A stretch of 32,125 nt of DNA from DATHWB01 sp040902855 (GCA_040902855.1 JBBDWN010000063.1:1-32125), one strand, 5' to 3'; shown: positions 1-8,541, counted from the first letter of the stretch. Notes: generated by a model not told the origin, from the letters alone. Numbers and translations are program-made.

Positions 1-1
1 A

Positions 2-352
2 GAAATCAGTGGTGGTGAGGCGAAGGTGACTTCGGCAACGGTGGGGGAGATGCCGGTTGCCATCTTCTGGGTGGCGGGACAGAACAGCGCCCTGGAGGAC
101 GCCGACACGTCCAAGGGCAGGGATGTCGGCTCGGTCGGCGTCTTCCGGCCCGAGGCGGATGGTCGAGCACTGTCATTCCGGGCGGAGGGGCCCACATTCG
201 TGGACACCGAGACCTCGAGTACTTGGAACATCGCCGGTCAGGCGATCTCCGGACCGTTGGAGGGAGCTCGGCTCGCCGCCATCCCCCACCTGGACACCTT
301 CTGGTTTGCCTGGTCGACCTATCAGCCGGATACGACGCTATTCGGGAGTTGA
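2..352 (+). CDS. DUF3179 family protein, C-terminal fragment (cut by window edge)
   Basis: The frame is open from the left edge to a TGA at 350-352, so only the last 116 residues are visible. They align by eye along their whole length with the end of the complete DUF3179 lipoprotein at 21178-22410: both share AIFW, the GRDVGSVGVF block, STWNI and a near-identical IPHLDTFWFAWSTY end. The internal ATG codons are not starts, because homology to the paralogue continues upstream of them. DUF3179 proteins are exported or lipid-anchored proteins of unknown function, and the N-terminal half with the Cys motif lies outside the window. The 3' end overlaps the convergent histidine kinase gene by 31 bp. 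The family call is firm and the function is unknown. Confidence 0.85.
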   Translation, partial: EISGGEAKVTSATVGEMPVAIFWVAGQNSALEDADTSKGRDVGSVGVFRPEADGRALSFRAEGPTFVDTETSSTWNIAGQAISGPLEGARLAAIPHLDTFWFAWSTYQPDTTLFGS

Positions 353-1572
353 GGGGCGACGGAAGACGCTTCTGTCATTGGGATCCGCAGTTCGAACCCG
401 GCTGCGGGTCCGAGGTATCGGACGGTGCCTCCATGTCGATTCACCAGCTCCCGGACAACGGTCAGACCCAAACCGAGTCCCGGCTCTGACATCGTCTCGT
501 TGGACACCAGCCGTACGTAGGGGTCGAACGCTTTCGCCGCGTCCCGTTCGCTCAGTCCGGGGCCGGCGTCGGAGACGACGCATCGGAACCATTCGCCGTC
601 CCGGCTCCCGACCACCGACACGGGCGCCTCCCCATACCTGAGAGCATTGTCGACGAGGTTGCGAATCATCTGGGCGAGACGAAGTGGATCGGCTTGCACC
701 ACGATGTCCGTGTCGACGTCGATTGCGACGTCAGCAGCGGTCGGTCCCATGCCTCTGACGGTCGTTTCGACGACGGATGCAGGGTGGACGGATTCCAACC
801 TCACCGAGAATTCACCCGCCTCGATGCGATTGAACGTGATCAGGTCTTCGACCAAGGTGTGCATCTCCTCGGTCTGACTGACCACGAGTCCGAGGTATTC
901 GGCTCGTTCTGCGTCCGGCAGGTCACGTTCGAGAAGCAGCTGAGAGAATCCTCGCAGCGCGGTGAGCGGAGTCCGCAGCTGGTGGCTGGCGGTTGCCAAG
1001 AAGCTGTCCTTCAGGCGATGAAGTTCACGCTGCCGTTCGAGATCGGCTGCCAGAGCTCTTCTGCCAGCGTGCAGCGAATCGGCGATGTAGAGCATCAGCG
1101 CACCGACCGCCACCAGCAGGATCGCCTGGATGGCGAGGCCGGCGAAGAACTCTCCCTGCGGGATCGGATCGGACTGATGAAAGAACGGTAGAACCACCCG
1201 GCCCGACAGGACGTGGAGCGCCGCTTGGGCGGCGACGGCGAGAGAGGCGGCTGCGAGCAGCAAGCGAGCCCGGACTGAGGGCAACAGCAGTGGACCGAGC
1301 GAGACGACGACATAGGGGATGAAGTTGGCTCCCGATACGGGGCCGAACAGCCACCACAGGCTGAGGGCGAGGACCAGATCGCAAGCGAGGACCGCGGTCA
1401 TGGAGATCGGCGTGTGGGTGAGAACGGCTCCTGCAGCGAGAAGTGCCACTGTCGGCCACGCTCGGACTCCGATGGACGGAGCGAGGATCAATACTGCCAC
1501 CATCGCCAGCAAGAGAACGCCGCTGTGAAGGCGACGAACTCGTGTCTCGAGGGAATCGTGGGACTGAACCAT
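322..1572 (-). CDS. Membrane-bound sensor histidine kinase
   Basis: This 416-residue protein is a two-component sensor kinase. Residues 15-165 hold about five or six hydrophobic segments and no large extracellular domain, so it probably senses a membrane or intramembrane signal. A short linker leads to the HisKA dimerisation helix with the phospho-acceptor His197 in a SHQLRTPL box. The HATPase domain shows the N box (NLVDNALRYG, around 305-314), the G1 box (D335-AGPG) and the G2 box (GLGLGL, 365-370). The ATG at 1572 is preferred over the TTG one codon upstream. No response regulator is adjacent, so it is an orphan kinase in this window. Its last 31 bp overlap the convergent DUF3179 gene. The stimulus cannot be told from sequence. 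Confidence 0.93.
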   Translation of the reverse strand: MVQSHDSLETRVRRLHSGVLLLAMVAVLILAPSIGVRAWPTVALLAAGAVLTHTPISMTAVLACDLVLALSLWWLFGPVSGANFIPYVVVSLGPLLLPSVRARLLLAAASLAVAAQAALHVLSGRVVLPFFHQSDPIPQGEFFAGLAIQAILLVAVGALMLYIADSLHAGRRALAADLERQRELHRLKDSFLATASHQLRTPLTALRGFSQLLLERDLPDAERAEYLGLVVSQTEEMHTLVEDLITFNRIEAGEFSVRLESVHPASVVETTVRGMGPTAADVAIDVDTDIVVQADPLRLAQMIRNLVDNALRYGEAPVSVVGSRDGEWFRCVVSDAGPGLSERDAAKAFDPYVRLVSNETMSEPGLGLGLTVVRELVNRHGGTVRYLGPAAGFELRIPMTEASSVAPQLPNSVVSG

Positions 1573-1697
1573 CAATCTGTTCTATCGGTCGGCTGTGTGA
1601 CGGGCTCAAGCGTTGCCACACAGATCAACGGGCTGTCGCGTGTTTCGCATGGAGGATGGACGGATATCCGACATCTCGGGGTGAGACTCGGTCGGAC

Positions 1698-2039
1698 GTG
1701 GTTGTCCACGCCGTGCTCATACGACGATGGCTCTCGACGGCAGCATTCTCGGTTCTCTGGATCGTGGCTGCCGTGCTCACCCCCGATGTGACCTATCACC
1801 TGGCTCCGGTGATCGTCGCCGCAGCTCCAGCTTTTGCAGGACGGGGTCGACCTGTTCTCTGGGGCGTCGTCGGCTTCGTCCTCGCCAGCGGCATCTCCGT
1901 GGCTCTGGCCCTCACGGGGTTTCTCGACGGACCTTCGCTTCTCCCGGTGGGAGGACCTCTGCTCGAGTCCATCGCAGGTGCGCTGGTAGGCGCGGTTGTC
2001 GGTGGTCTCTTCGACGGGCGGGTGACGGCGTCGGATTGA
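1698..2039 (+). CDS. Small hydrophobic membrane protein, unknown function
   Basis: This reading frame encodes a protein of about 113 residues with roughly three to four hydrophobic segments: one around the STAAFSVLWIVAAVL stretch, a second over APVIVAAAPAFAG, a third over VLWGVVGFVLASGISVALAL, and a Gly/Ala-rich C-terminal segment. It is transcribed divergently from the histidine kinase. The start is uncertain. GTG at 1698 or 1713 begins just before the first hydrophobic stretch, and ATG at 1656 would add 14 residues; none has a convincing ribosome binding site. I do not recognise a family. A membrane location is the only supported statement. Confidence 0.6.
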   Translation: MVVHAVLIRRWLSTAAFSVLWIVAAVLTPDVTYHLAPVIVAAAPAFAGRGRPVLWGVVGFVLASGISVALALTGFLDGPSLLPVGGPLLESIAGALVGAVVGGLFDGRVTASD

Positions 2040-2054
2040 CCCGTCGCCAAGTCG

Positions 2055-2837
2055 TCACGGATGCTCGTCGAATTCCGGAAGGTATCGGGCGGCCCAGGCG
2101 GCGATCAGCCGAGCGGCGTACTCGGCGTCCCGGCGGTCGGTGAGCAGATGGTCGGCGTCGGGGAGAGCCACGAAACTCTTTGGGTGGCGGGCGGCGGCGA
2201 ACAGCTCGCCGGCATTCTCGAGCCCGACGGTGAGATCGGTCGGCGAGTGAAGGAAAAGCAACGCTTGCTTGAGTTGGGCTACACGGTCTATCAGTCGGCT
2301 GGAGCGGATGTCTTCGAGAAACTGCTTGCGGATCCGGAAGGTGCGTCCAGCCAGTACGACGTCGGCCTCCCCCTCCCGCTCGATCTGGTCGATTGCTCCA
2401 GCCAACAGCGCTTCGACGTGGGCAACATCGGCGGGTGCCCCCAGCGTTGCCACTGCCACGACTTCGGGAAGCTCACCCGCCACTGTCAGGACTGCCGCGC
2501 CACCCAACGAGTGTCCGACCAACAGGCTCACCGGACCGTGATGATCCGCCAGCCACGCTGCCGCCAACCGCAGATCTTCGGCGTTGGACGAGAAGTTGGT
2601 ATTGGCGAATTCCCCCTCGCTGGATCCGAGACCCGTGAAGTCGAATCGCAGGACACCAAAGCCGTCGGCGACGAGCTGTGCGGCGATACGCGATGCGGCG
2701 AAGAGGTCCTTGCTGCAGGTGAAGCAGTGGGCGAACAGGGCGTAGGCGCGCGGAGCGTTGTCGGGTAGGTCGAGCCGGGCGGCGAGCGACGCGTCCCGAC
2801 TTCCGGGGAAGGTGATTCGGTTGGTCTCGCCGCTCAT
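2055..2837 (-). CDS. Alpha/beta hydrolase (OsmC-partner type)
   Basis: The 260-residue protein has a complete serine hydrolase triad: Ser110 in GHSLGG, Asp201 in SPTD and His230 in DADHLL. The early AHCFTCSKD stretch and FDFTGLGSSEG are typical of hydrolases that in many bacteria are fused to, or sit beside, an OsmC-like peroxidase domain. Here the OsmC part is absent and the protein ends after the hydrolase fold. The ATG follows the TGA of the AhpD-like selenoprotein after 2 nt, so the two genes are almost certainly co-transcribed and translationally coupled. That pairing suggests a role in peroxide or lipid hydroperoxide metabolism, but the substrate is unknown. Confidence 0.9.
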   Translation of the reverse strand: MSGETNRITFPGSRDASLAARLDLPDNAPRAYALFAHCFTCSKDLFAASRIAAQLVADGFGVLRFDFTGLGSSEGEFANTNFSSNAEDLRLAAAWLADHHGPVSLLVGHSLGGAAVLTVAGELPEVVAVATLGAPADVAHVEALLAGAIDQIEREGEADVVLAGRTFRIRKQFLEDIRSSRLIDRVAQLKQALLFLHSPTDLTVGLENAGELFAAARHPKSFVALPDADHLLTDRRDAEYAARLIAAWAARYLPEFDEHP

Positions 2838-2839
2838 TG

Positions 2840-3802
2840 TCAGGTGGCCTCCAGGTGGTCGTACCGGTTCAACCCCAGTTCTTCGATCAGGTCGGCATGT
2901 CGGCGACGGCTCCCCTCACCAACCGGCATTCCCGTGGCGTCCGCCACCCTGTTCATCATCTGAAAATTGCCGACGACAGTCGCTGCCATGACCTGAGCCT
3001 CGGCGCCCAGCTCTTCTTCGAGGATCCGCCCAGCTTCGACGGACGGCGAGGTCAGAGCGTGATCGACGAAGCCGAGGAGGGCTCGTCCACCGGGGAGCAG
3101 CGGGTCGACGGAAGGGTCCGTCACCGCTCGCAGATCGACCGCAGTGTCTGTTTCTTCGGCGCTCCAACTGAGCAGCCCCGTGTGTGCCAGCACTCAATAG
3201 AAGCATTCGTTGTGGGCCGAGGTCCGGGCAGCGACCAATTCCATCTGCGGTCGGGTGAGTGGCTTGTCGGGACGAGGATCCGCCATCTCGTCGAAGGTCA
3301 GGTACAGCACACCGTGCAGACGCTCCAGTTCGGCGTTCTCCGCAGGAACGAGCGAGAGAGCCTGGGTGATGCTGGCGCCTCCGACCATCGGAACCCACGC
3401 CTTGACGCGCCCGGCTCTGCTGTCGATCTCACCGGTGGGTTCTTCCGTGGCGGCTTCCGGGAGTCCCCGGTGCTCCAGTCCCAGCGACTCGAACACCGTG
3501 TCGATCGCCACCGCCCGCGCCACGACGCCCACCAACTCGACGTAGCGTGCTTGGTCGAGGCCGTCGGAGACAACCGAGTCCACCCACTGCCTGCGGATGG
3601 AGGCGGGGTGCGCTGCCACGGCCCGTACCGCCCGGGTGGTTACCTCGTCGAGTGAGCCGGTCGGAAGATCACCTCTGCGGGCGGCGCGTGCTTCGTCGAT
3701 CATCGCCACGCGATCGGTCCCGGACCATCGGGCTCCGACGGATCCGAGCTCCTGCCATGTCCTCTCGAGGCGTGCGGCAAGTTGTGGGGCGAGCTGTGTC
3801 AC
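2840..3802 (-). CDS. AhpD-like two-domain selenoprotein (CxxU), in-frame TGA read as Sec
   Basis: Read through one TGA (3194-3196), this is a continuous 320-residue protein from a GTG at 3802. It belongs to the alkylhydroperoxidase AhpD / carboxymuconolactone decarboxylase fold. Residues of about 55-110 form a first helical half without cysteines. The second half carries the redox motif E199-C200-F-Y-U203-V-L-A-H207, matching AhpD E-C-x-x-C-x-x-x-H with Sec in place of the resolving or attacking Cys. The conserved VGNFQMMNRVAD signature of the fold follows downstream of the TGA, so the frame after it is coding. A SECIS-like hairpin lies 17-36 nt after the TGA. AhpD-type proteins reduce peroxides or relay electrons through the motif; CxxU variants are known in bacterial selenoproteomes. 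An automatic caller would split or truncate this gene. A sequencing error or true nonsense mutation is the main alternative. Confidence 0.88.
3158..3177 (-). promoter_or_regulatory. Bacterial SECIS-like hairpin after the UGA of the AhpD-like gene
   Basis: On the minus strand GGC (3177-3175) pairs with GCC (3160-3158). A single unpaired U sits at 3174, then GCUC (3173-3170) pairs with GAGC (3164-3161), enclosing a five-base AGUUG loop (3169-3165). The loop begins 25 nt after the UGA. A short stem with one bulged U and a GU-containing apical loop is the recognised SelB-binding layout of bacterial SECIS elements. The pairing is seen directly; SelB binding is inferred. Confidence 0.75.
3194..3196 (-). 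other. Selenocysteine codon (UGA) in AhpD-like gene
   Basis: The minus-strand triplets around this site read Glu-Cys-Phe-Tyr-TGA-Val-Leu-Ala-His. The TGA falls precisely on the second cysteine position of the AhpD motif, and the reading frame is open and family-like on both sides. Confidence 0.87.
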
Positions 3803-3872
3803 GCCGCCACTCTGCCACGTAGGTCGCCCACGCACGCCGCCGCCCCGGGGCACTGTCGGGTGTACGACGATC

Positions 3873-3890
3873 TGTTCGGAAATGTTCGGA
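3873..3890. repeat. Ten-bp-spaced direct repeat in a divergent intergenic region
   Basis: Two perfect copies of TGTTCGGA lie at 3873-3880 and 3883-3890, so their period is 10 bp, about one helical turn. They sit in the 153-bp region between the divergent AhpD-like selenoprotein (start 3802) and the gene starting at 3956. Such spacing suits a dimeric regulator bound to one DNA face, but no promoter elements were identified with confidence. Confidence 0.4.
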
Positions 3891-3955
3891 CGCCAGCCAT
3901 GATTTCCCGAGCTCAAGGGATTGAATGCACACCGGACCGCGTTGGGTGGGGAGCC

Positions 3956-4936
3956 ATGGCAGAGACACAAGCACGACATCCACGCCGGGAAGCAGGCTCT
4001 CTGCTTGCCCCCGGTCATGAGGCCAGGGTGCTCGAGCCTTCGCCGCCCGCCAACGAGGACCCCGCCTGGTTCGCAGACGATCCGACCGATCCGAGTGATG
4101 CCGCCGTCGCCGTCACCCCGATTCCGGGGGAGGGAGCGACGTGGGCCCAACTCGCCCAGGCGGACGATGCGGTGGCCGCATACGCTCACGATCATTGGCT
4201 CGACGGAGTGAGGCCACTCGTCGCATTCGCTGCCGGTTTCCAAGCGACCCGAGACTCGCTGCACCAGGTGGCGTTCTTCGTTCTCGCCCCCGCCCGGTAC
4301 ACCGCCACCGGCAAGTTGGGGCTCCGCTACACCCACCGCGGTTTCGGAACCCCCTTCTCTCGCAAGGAGCCAGGTCAAGACGAACAGGTGAGGGTGGAAG
4401 GAGGCCTCCTCGTCCATCAGGTCGGCGAGACGGCTCGTGTCACCAATCTGACGACGCTGGCGGCGGCGGCGAGTTTCCTCGACCTCGAATACGAAGAGGA
4501 GTGGTTCGACTCGTTCCACGACCCGCTCGATCCGATTGGACCCACCGCCCCGTTGGAGGTCGATCCGGCTGCTGCCGACGTGCTGGGCGGCTGGTTCGGA
4601 TTCGCAACCCATGTCCTGGAGCGTCTCCGAAGGGCCGAAGCCGAGGACATTTCCCGTGTTCAGTTGTGGCCGGAGCATTTCGACGCGGCGATCGAGGCCG
4701 GTTCTTCGCAAGCCGGTCAACGAGCCAGCTATGGCGCGTCACCAGGCGACGCCTCACACCCCGAGCCATATCTGTTCGTCACGCCGTGGGACACGGTCGA
4801 CGAGTCCGACCCGTATTGGAACGCGCCCGGGTTCGTCGGCGCGATCCTCGGTCATGCCGAACTGGTCGAGGCCGACGATCCGTATTCGACTGCGATCGAC
4901 TTCTATCTCACCGGTCTGAACGTGCTGACCCGGTGA
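3956..4936 (+). CDS. Conserved-looking protein of unknown function, upstream of Rieske-TPP enzyme
   Basis: The 326-residue soluble protein has no signal peptide or membrane segment. The start ATG at 3956 is preceded by a purine-rich GGGTGGGGAG stretch. Composition and codon use are regular throughout. The protein is acidic with many Trp, Phe and Tyr residues, including EEEWFDSFHD, FVTPWDTVDESDPYW and FYLTGLNVL near the end. The fold is not one I recognise. It is followed after 37 bp by the Rieske-TPP fusion on the same strand, so co-transcription is likely, and it is divergent from the selenoprotein operon. No function is proposed. Confidence 0.78.
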   Translation: MAETQARHPRREAGSLLAPGHEARVLEPSPPANEDPAWFADDPTDPSDAAVAVTPIPGEGATWAQLAQADDAVAAYAHDHWLDGVRPLVAFAAGFQATRDSLHQVAFFVLAPARYTATGKLGLRYTHRGFGTPFSRKEPGQDEQVRVEGGLLVHQVGETARVTNLTTLAAAASFLDLEYEEEWFDSFHDPLDPIGPTAPLEVDPAAADVLGGWFGFATHVLERLRRAEAEDISRVQLWPEHFDAAIEAGSSQAGQRASYGASPGDASHPEPYLFVTPWDTVDESDPYWNAPGFVGAILGHAELVEADDPYSTAIDFYLTGLNVLTR

Positions 4937-4973
4937 GTGGACCAATCTGAAATCAACCCGCAGAGGAGCAACC

Positions 4974-6959
4974 ATGGCAACCGACGCTTCCCCATCCACC
5001 GAGCCGGTTGAGCATCCGGAGGACGAGGGCTGGTCCTGGCACCACCTGATCACCGCCGATGAACTGCCGGAAGGTCGTGTCACCACCGTGACGGTCGGGA
5101 GGCGGGCTCTGGCAGTCACCCACTACGACGGCTGCTTCGGCGCACTCGACAATCATTGTCCTCATCAGGGCGGTCCGCTGGGCGAGGGCTCGATCGAGAA
5201 CGGCTGGCTGAGGTGCCCGTGGCACGGCTACGACTATTCCCCGTGCAACGGGACGCCGCCGCCCGGCTTCGACGACGGGCCGATCGCCTACCCGACCGAG
5301 GTCAGGGACGACGGGGTCTATGTCGCTTTGCCCCCGGAGACCGAGCACGAGCGCACGGTATCGGATGTGCTGGTCGAGACCATGACGGCATGGGGCGTCA
5401 CCGAGGTCTTCGGCATGGTCGGACACTCGAACCTCGGATTCGCCGAAGCCATGCGCCGGGCCGAGACCCGGGGTGACTTGCGCTACTTCGGGATCCGGCA
5501 CGAGGGGGCGGCATCGTTCGCGGCGTCGGCCTACGGCAAACTCACCGGTCGACCTGCGGCGTGTTTCGGCATCGCCGGCCCTGGCTCGACCAATCTGTTG
5601 ACCGGGCTGTACGACGCCAAGCGGGACATGGCTCCAGTGCTGGCGATCTCGGGACAGGTCGCGTCGAGTGTCAAGGGGCGCGGAGCTTTCCAGGATCTCG
5701 ATCTCGAAGCGCTGTTCGCCGATGTCGCGGCATTCTCCGAAACGGTGTACTCGCATTCGGATCATGCCGAGCTCATGACGCTGGCGTGCAAACGGGCGAT
5801 CATCGATCAGACAGTCACCCATCTGATGCTCCCCGACGAAGTACAGGTGCTCGGTGCGGAAGACTCCGAAGCCGGCTCCGCCGATGGGCGTACCGCGATC
5901 GATCGCACGACTCCCGAAGCCGAAAGTCTGCAAAGCGCAGTGGAACGCGTCCAGGGGGCAGAACGTCCGGTGATCGTGGTGGGTGCGGGCGCCCGCTTCG
6001 ACATGGCGCCCATCCTCGAGTTGGCCGAGCGACTCGGGTCCCCTGTCGTGACGACGTTCAAAGCCAAAGGTCAGATCTCGGACCACCACCCCCTCGGTTG
6101 CGGAGTGCTCGGTCGAAGCGGCACGCCGGTGGCGAGCTGGTTCATGAACGAAGCCGACCTGTTGATCGTCTTTGGGGCGTCGTTTTCCAACCACACCGGG
6201 ATCGCCCCCTACAAGCCGATCGTCCAAGTGGACCGCGACCCGTGGGCGATCGGTCGCCATCACTCCGTCGACGTGGGTGTGATCGGAGATGTCGGTGTCA
6301 CCGCTGGGAAGATCCTCGCGTCTCTCGGTGACGGCGACTGGGTCGATCAGCGGTCGGAAGTGGGCGAGCGATGGCAGATCTGGCGAGCCGAGAAGGAGCG
6401 TCGTCGCACCGATGATCGAGGGAGGGGTGTGGACTCGGCTTCGATCTTCCACGCGCTCGGCTCGGCGATCGATCCAGACGCCGTGGTGTGTGTCGACGTC
6501 GGCAACAACACCTATTCGTTCGGGCGCTATTTCGAAGCAACCGAACAGTCGGTGCTCATGTCCGGTTACCTGGGATCGATCGGCTTCGGATTTCCTGCCG
6601 CGTTGGGCGCCTGGGCTGCCGTCGGCGACCACCGACAGGTGGTGGCGGTCTGCGGCGACGGCGGGTTCGGGCAGTACGCCATGGAGCTGACGACCGCCGT
6701 CAAGTACGGGATGAACATCACCTGCGTGCTCTTGGTCAACGGCGAGTTGGGAAAGATCAGTAAGGAGCAGCGTTCTGCCGAATACGACGTGTGGCAGACG
6801 TCGCTTCGCAACCCCGATTTCGCCGAGTTCGCCCGGTCATGCGGAGCCAAGGGCATCCGCGTGCGCGACAGGTCTGGACTCGACGAGGCCATTTCCGAGG
6901 CGCTGTCCCACGACGGACCAGCCTTGGTCGAGATCCTCACCGACCCCGGACTGGTCTGA
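4974..6959 (+). CDS. Fusion of Rieske [2Fe-2S] domain and thiamine-pyrophosphate enzyme
   Basis: The 661-residue protein starts at ATG 4974 behind a GAGGAG ribosome binding site (4963-4968). Residues of about 18-120 form a Rieske ferredoxin domain with ligands C62-x-H64 and C81-x-x-H84. From about 127 to the end it is a full-length thiamine-diphosphate enzyme of the pyruvate oxidase / acetolactate synthase superfamily: cofactor-activating Glu177 in RHEGAA, a central nucleotide-binding-like domain, and the ThDP/metal motif G561-D-G ending at N589-G590. Pyruvate-oxidase-type enzymes decarboxylate 2-keto acids. The Rieske domain could pass electrons to or from the active site, or receive them for a carrier, making this an oxidative 2-keto-acid enzyme. 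Substrate and acceptor are unknown. It probably shares an operon with the unknown gene just upstream. Confidence 0.92.
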   Translation: MATDASPSTEPVEHPEDEGWSWHHLITADELPEGRVTTVTVGRRALAVTHYDGCFGALDNHCPHQGGPLGEGSIENGWLRCPWHGYDYSPCNGTPPPGFDDGPIAYPTEVRDDGVYVALPPETEHERTVSDVLVETMTAWGVTEVFGMVGHSNLGFAEAMRRAETRGDLRYFGIRHEGAASFAASAYGKLTGRPAACFGIAGPGSTNLLTGLYDAKRDMAPVLAISGQVASSVKGRGAFQDLDLEALFADVAAFSETVYSHSDHAELMTLACKRAIIDQTVTHLMLPDEVQVLGAEDSEAGSADGRTAIDRTTPEAESLQSAVERVQGAERPVIVVGAGARFDMAPILELAERLGSPVVTTFKAKGQISDHHPLGCGVLGRSGTPVASWFMNEADLLIVFGASFSNHTGIAPYKPIVQVDRDPWAIGRHHSVDVGVIGDVGVTAGKILASLGDGDWVDQRSEVGERWQIWRAEKERRRTDDRGRGVDSASIFHALGSAIDPDAVVCVDVGNNTYSFGRYFEATEQSVLMSGYLGSIGFGFPAALGAWAAVGDHRQVVAVCGDGGFGQYAMELTTAVKYGMNITCVLLVNGELGKISKEQRSAEYDVWQTSLRNPDFAEFARSCGAKGIRVRDRSGLDEAISEALSHDGPALVEILTDPGLV

Positions 6960-7040
6960 CCCAGGAGCGCCGGCGAACCCAACTTGTCGTCCAGCCGACA
7001 GACCGGCGATCGAAGCCCAGGTTGACGGGTTCCCCTGTAC

Positions 7041-7916
7041 ATGACAGAGGTGACCGCAGTCTTCGAAGGTGGAGGGGTGAAAGGAATCGCACTGGCCGGC
7101 GCCGCGGCGGCTGCCATGGAGCGTGGCATCCGTCTCACCTCGGCGGTCGGCACATCGGCCGGCGCTCTGGTGGCGTCACTCGTGGTCGCCGGGTACGGAC
7201 CCGACGATCTGGAGCGAATCGTCTGCGAGATGCCATGGTCGCGCATCACCGACCGGCGGCCGTTGGCCCGTATTCCAGTCGTCGGGCCGCACATTGCGAT
7301 GCTGACTTCGGGCGGTGTGGCCCGAGGGCGGCGATTGGAACGAGAAGTCTTTCGATTGCTCGCTCGACGGGACGTTCGCGTCTTCGGAGACCTCCCACCA
7401 GGGGCATTGCGGGTGGTCGCCACCGATCTGGTGCATGGCCGAGGCGTCGTTCTGCCCGACGACCTCCCCCAGTACGGGATCGACCCTGTGCGCTTCCCGG
7501 TCGCCAGAGCAGTTCGGGCGTCGTCCGCTGTCCCCTTCGTCTTCGAGCCGGTCATCATTCGGAGCCAGGTCACGGGCGAGGAGATCGTTCTCGCCGATGG
7601 AGCTCTCGCCGCCCGTTTTCCCCTGCAACTCGTCGAACCGGGAACACCCACCCTGGGATTCCGGTTGACGCCTCCAGATGAACCACGTGAGGATCACCGA
7701 ATCCGAGGGCCCCTTTCCCTTGCTCGTTCCGTAGTGGCGGCAGGAATGACGGCCCGGGAATCACTTCCGGTCTTGTGCCGCGACCTCGGGTCGACGATTG
7801 CGATTCAGGTGGATCGGGCTCCGCTCGACTTCGACCTCGATGCCAATGAGGCGAACGCGATGTTCAGGCGGGCACATCATGAGGCGCTCGATCAACTCGA
7901 CTCCATCAGGATCTGA
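7041..7916 (+). CDS. Patatin-like phospholipase family protein
   Basis: The 291-residue protein has the patatin hallmark elements: the oxyanion loop GGGVKG (10-15), the nucleophile Ser39 in GTSAG, and the second dyad residue Asp186 in DGA. No signal peptide or transmembrane helix is apparent, so it is probably a cytoplasmic lipid acyl hydrolase. The ATG at 7041 opens directly onto the conserved first strand. It lies 81 bp after the Rieske-TPP gene, and the DUF1684 gene starts 4 bp after its stop. The lipid substrate is unknown. Confidence 0.92.
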   Translation: MTEVTAVFEGGGVKGIALAGAAAAAMERGIRLTSAVGTSAGALVASLVVAGYGPDDLERIVCEMPWSRITDRRPLARIPVVGPHIAMLTSGGVARGRRLEREVFRLLARRDVRVFGDLPPGALRVVATDLVHGRGVVLPDDLPQYGIDPVRFPVARAVRASSAVPFVFEPVIIRSQVTGEEIVLADGALAARFPLQLVEPGTPTLGFRLTPPDEPREDHRIRGPLSLARSVVAAGMTARESLPVLCRDLGSTIAIQVDRAPLDFDLDANEANAMFRRAHHEALDQLDSIRI

Positions 7917-7920
7917 GAGG

Positions 7921-8541
7921 ATGAACCACAGCCAGTACGTTGAACTTCTCGACTGGCGTCGCCAGGTCCACGAGATGTACGCAGGTGTCCGAACGCTGCG
8001 TCGCACAGATCCGGTCGGGTCCCATGACAGGTGGCGAGCAGCCCGTGACCGCTTGTTCGCCGAACATCCGCAGTCGCCGTTGCCGCCGAGCGTGCGTCAG
8101 GGGTTCACCGGCCTTCGCTACTTCCCATACGATCCGACGCTGGTGTTCACCGCCTCGATCGAGCGGGTCAGGGCCGATCCTCAGCAGCTGGGGACCAGCA
8201 CCGGCGAGTCGATGGAATTCGTCCGCTTTGGTGTCGTCGAACTGCCTGTCGGAACGCTCGATGTCTACTGGCTCGATACCTATGGCGGAGGACTGTTTCT
8301 GCCGTTTCTCGACTCGACGGCCGGGGTGGAGACGTACGGGGGTGGCCGCTATCTGCTGGACACGGTGAAAGGTGCCGACCTCGGATCGGCGGCCGCCGCC
8401 GACCTGGTGTTGGACTTCAACTTCGCCTACAACCCGAGCTGCAGCTACGACCCGGCATGGACGTGTCCTCTTCCCCGGCCCGGGAACCGGCTCGACTCCA
8501 AGGTCGAAGCGGGAGAGATGGTCTACGAAACGGGCGACTGA
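7921..8541 (+). CDS. DUF1684 family protein
   Basis: The 206-residue protein shows the characteristic DUF1684 end: YGGGRYLLD, then DFNFAYNPSCSYDPAW, then CPLPRPGNRL. The N-terminus has W-R-R-x-V-H-E-M, also usual at the start of this family. No export signal is seen. The ATG lies 4 bp after the stop of the patatin-like gene, in a different frame, so the two are probably one operon. DUF1684 has no established biochemical role. Confidence 0.9.
   Translation: MNHSQYVELLDWRRQVHEMYAGVRTLRRTDPVGSHDRWRAARDRLFAEHPQSPLPPSVRQGFTGLRYFPYDPTLVFTASIERVRADPQQLGTSTGESMEFVRFGVVELPVGTLDVYWLDTYGGGLFLPFLDSTAGVETYGGGRYLLDTVKGADLGSAAAADLVLDFNFAYNPSCSYDPAWTCPLPRPGNRLDSKVEAGEMVYETGD

Noticed and set aside
3194..3196. 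Reading the TGA in the AhpD-like gene as a simple pseudogene-making stop
   Set aside because: There is no other damage in 320 codons. The TGA falls exactly on the conserved Cys, and a SECIS-like hairpin follows. Pseudogene decay would not pick this site.
4953..6632. A long open frame on the minus strand (over 550 codons) across the Rieske-TPP gene
   Set aside because: It is the antisense shadow of a gene with complete catalytic motifs in high-GC DNA. Its sequence is rich in Arg, His and Gly without any recognised domain.
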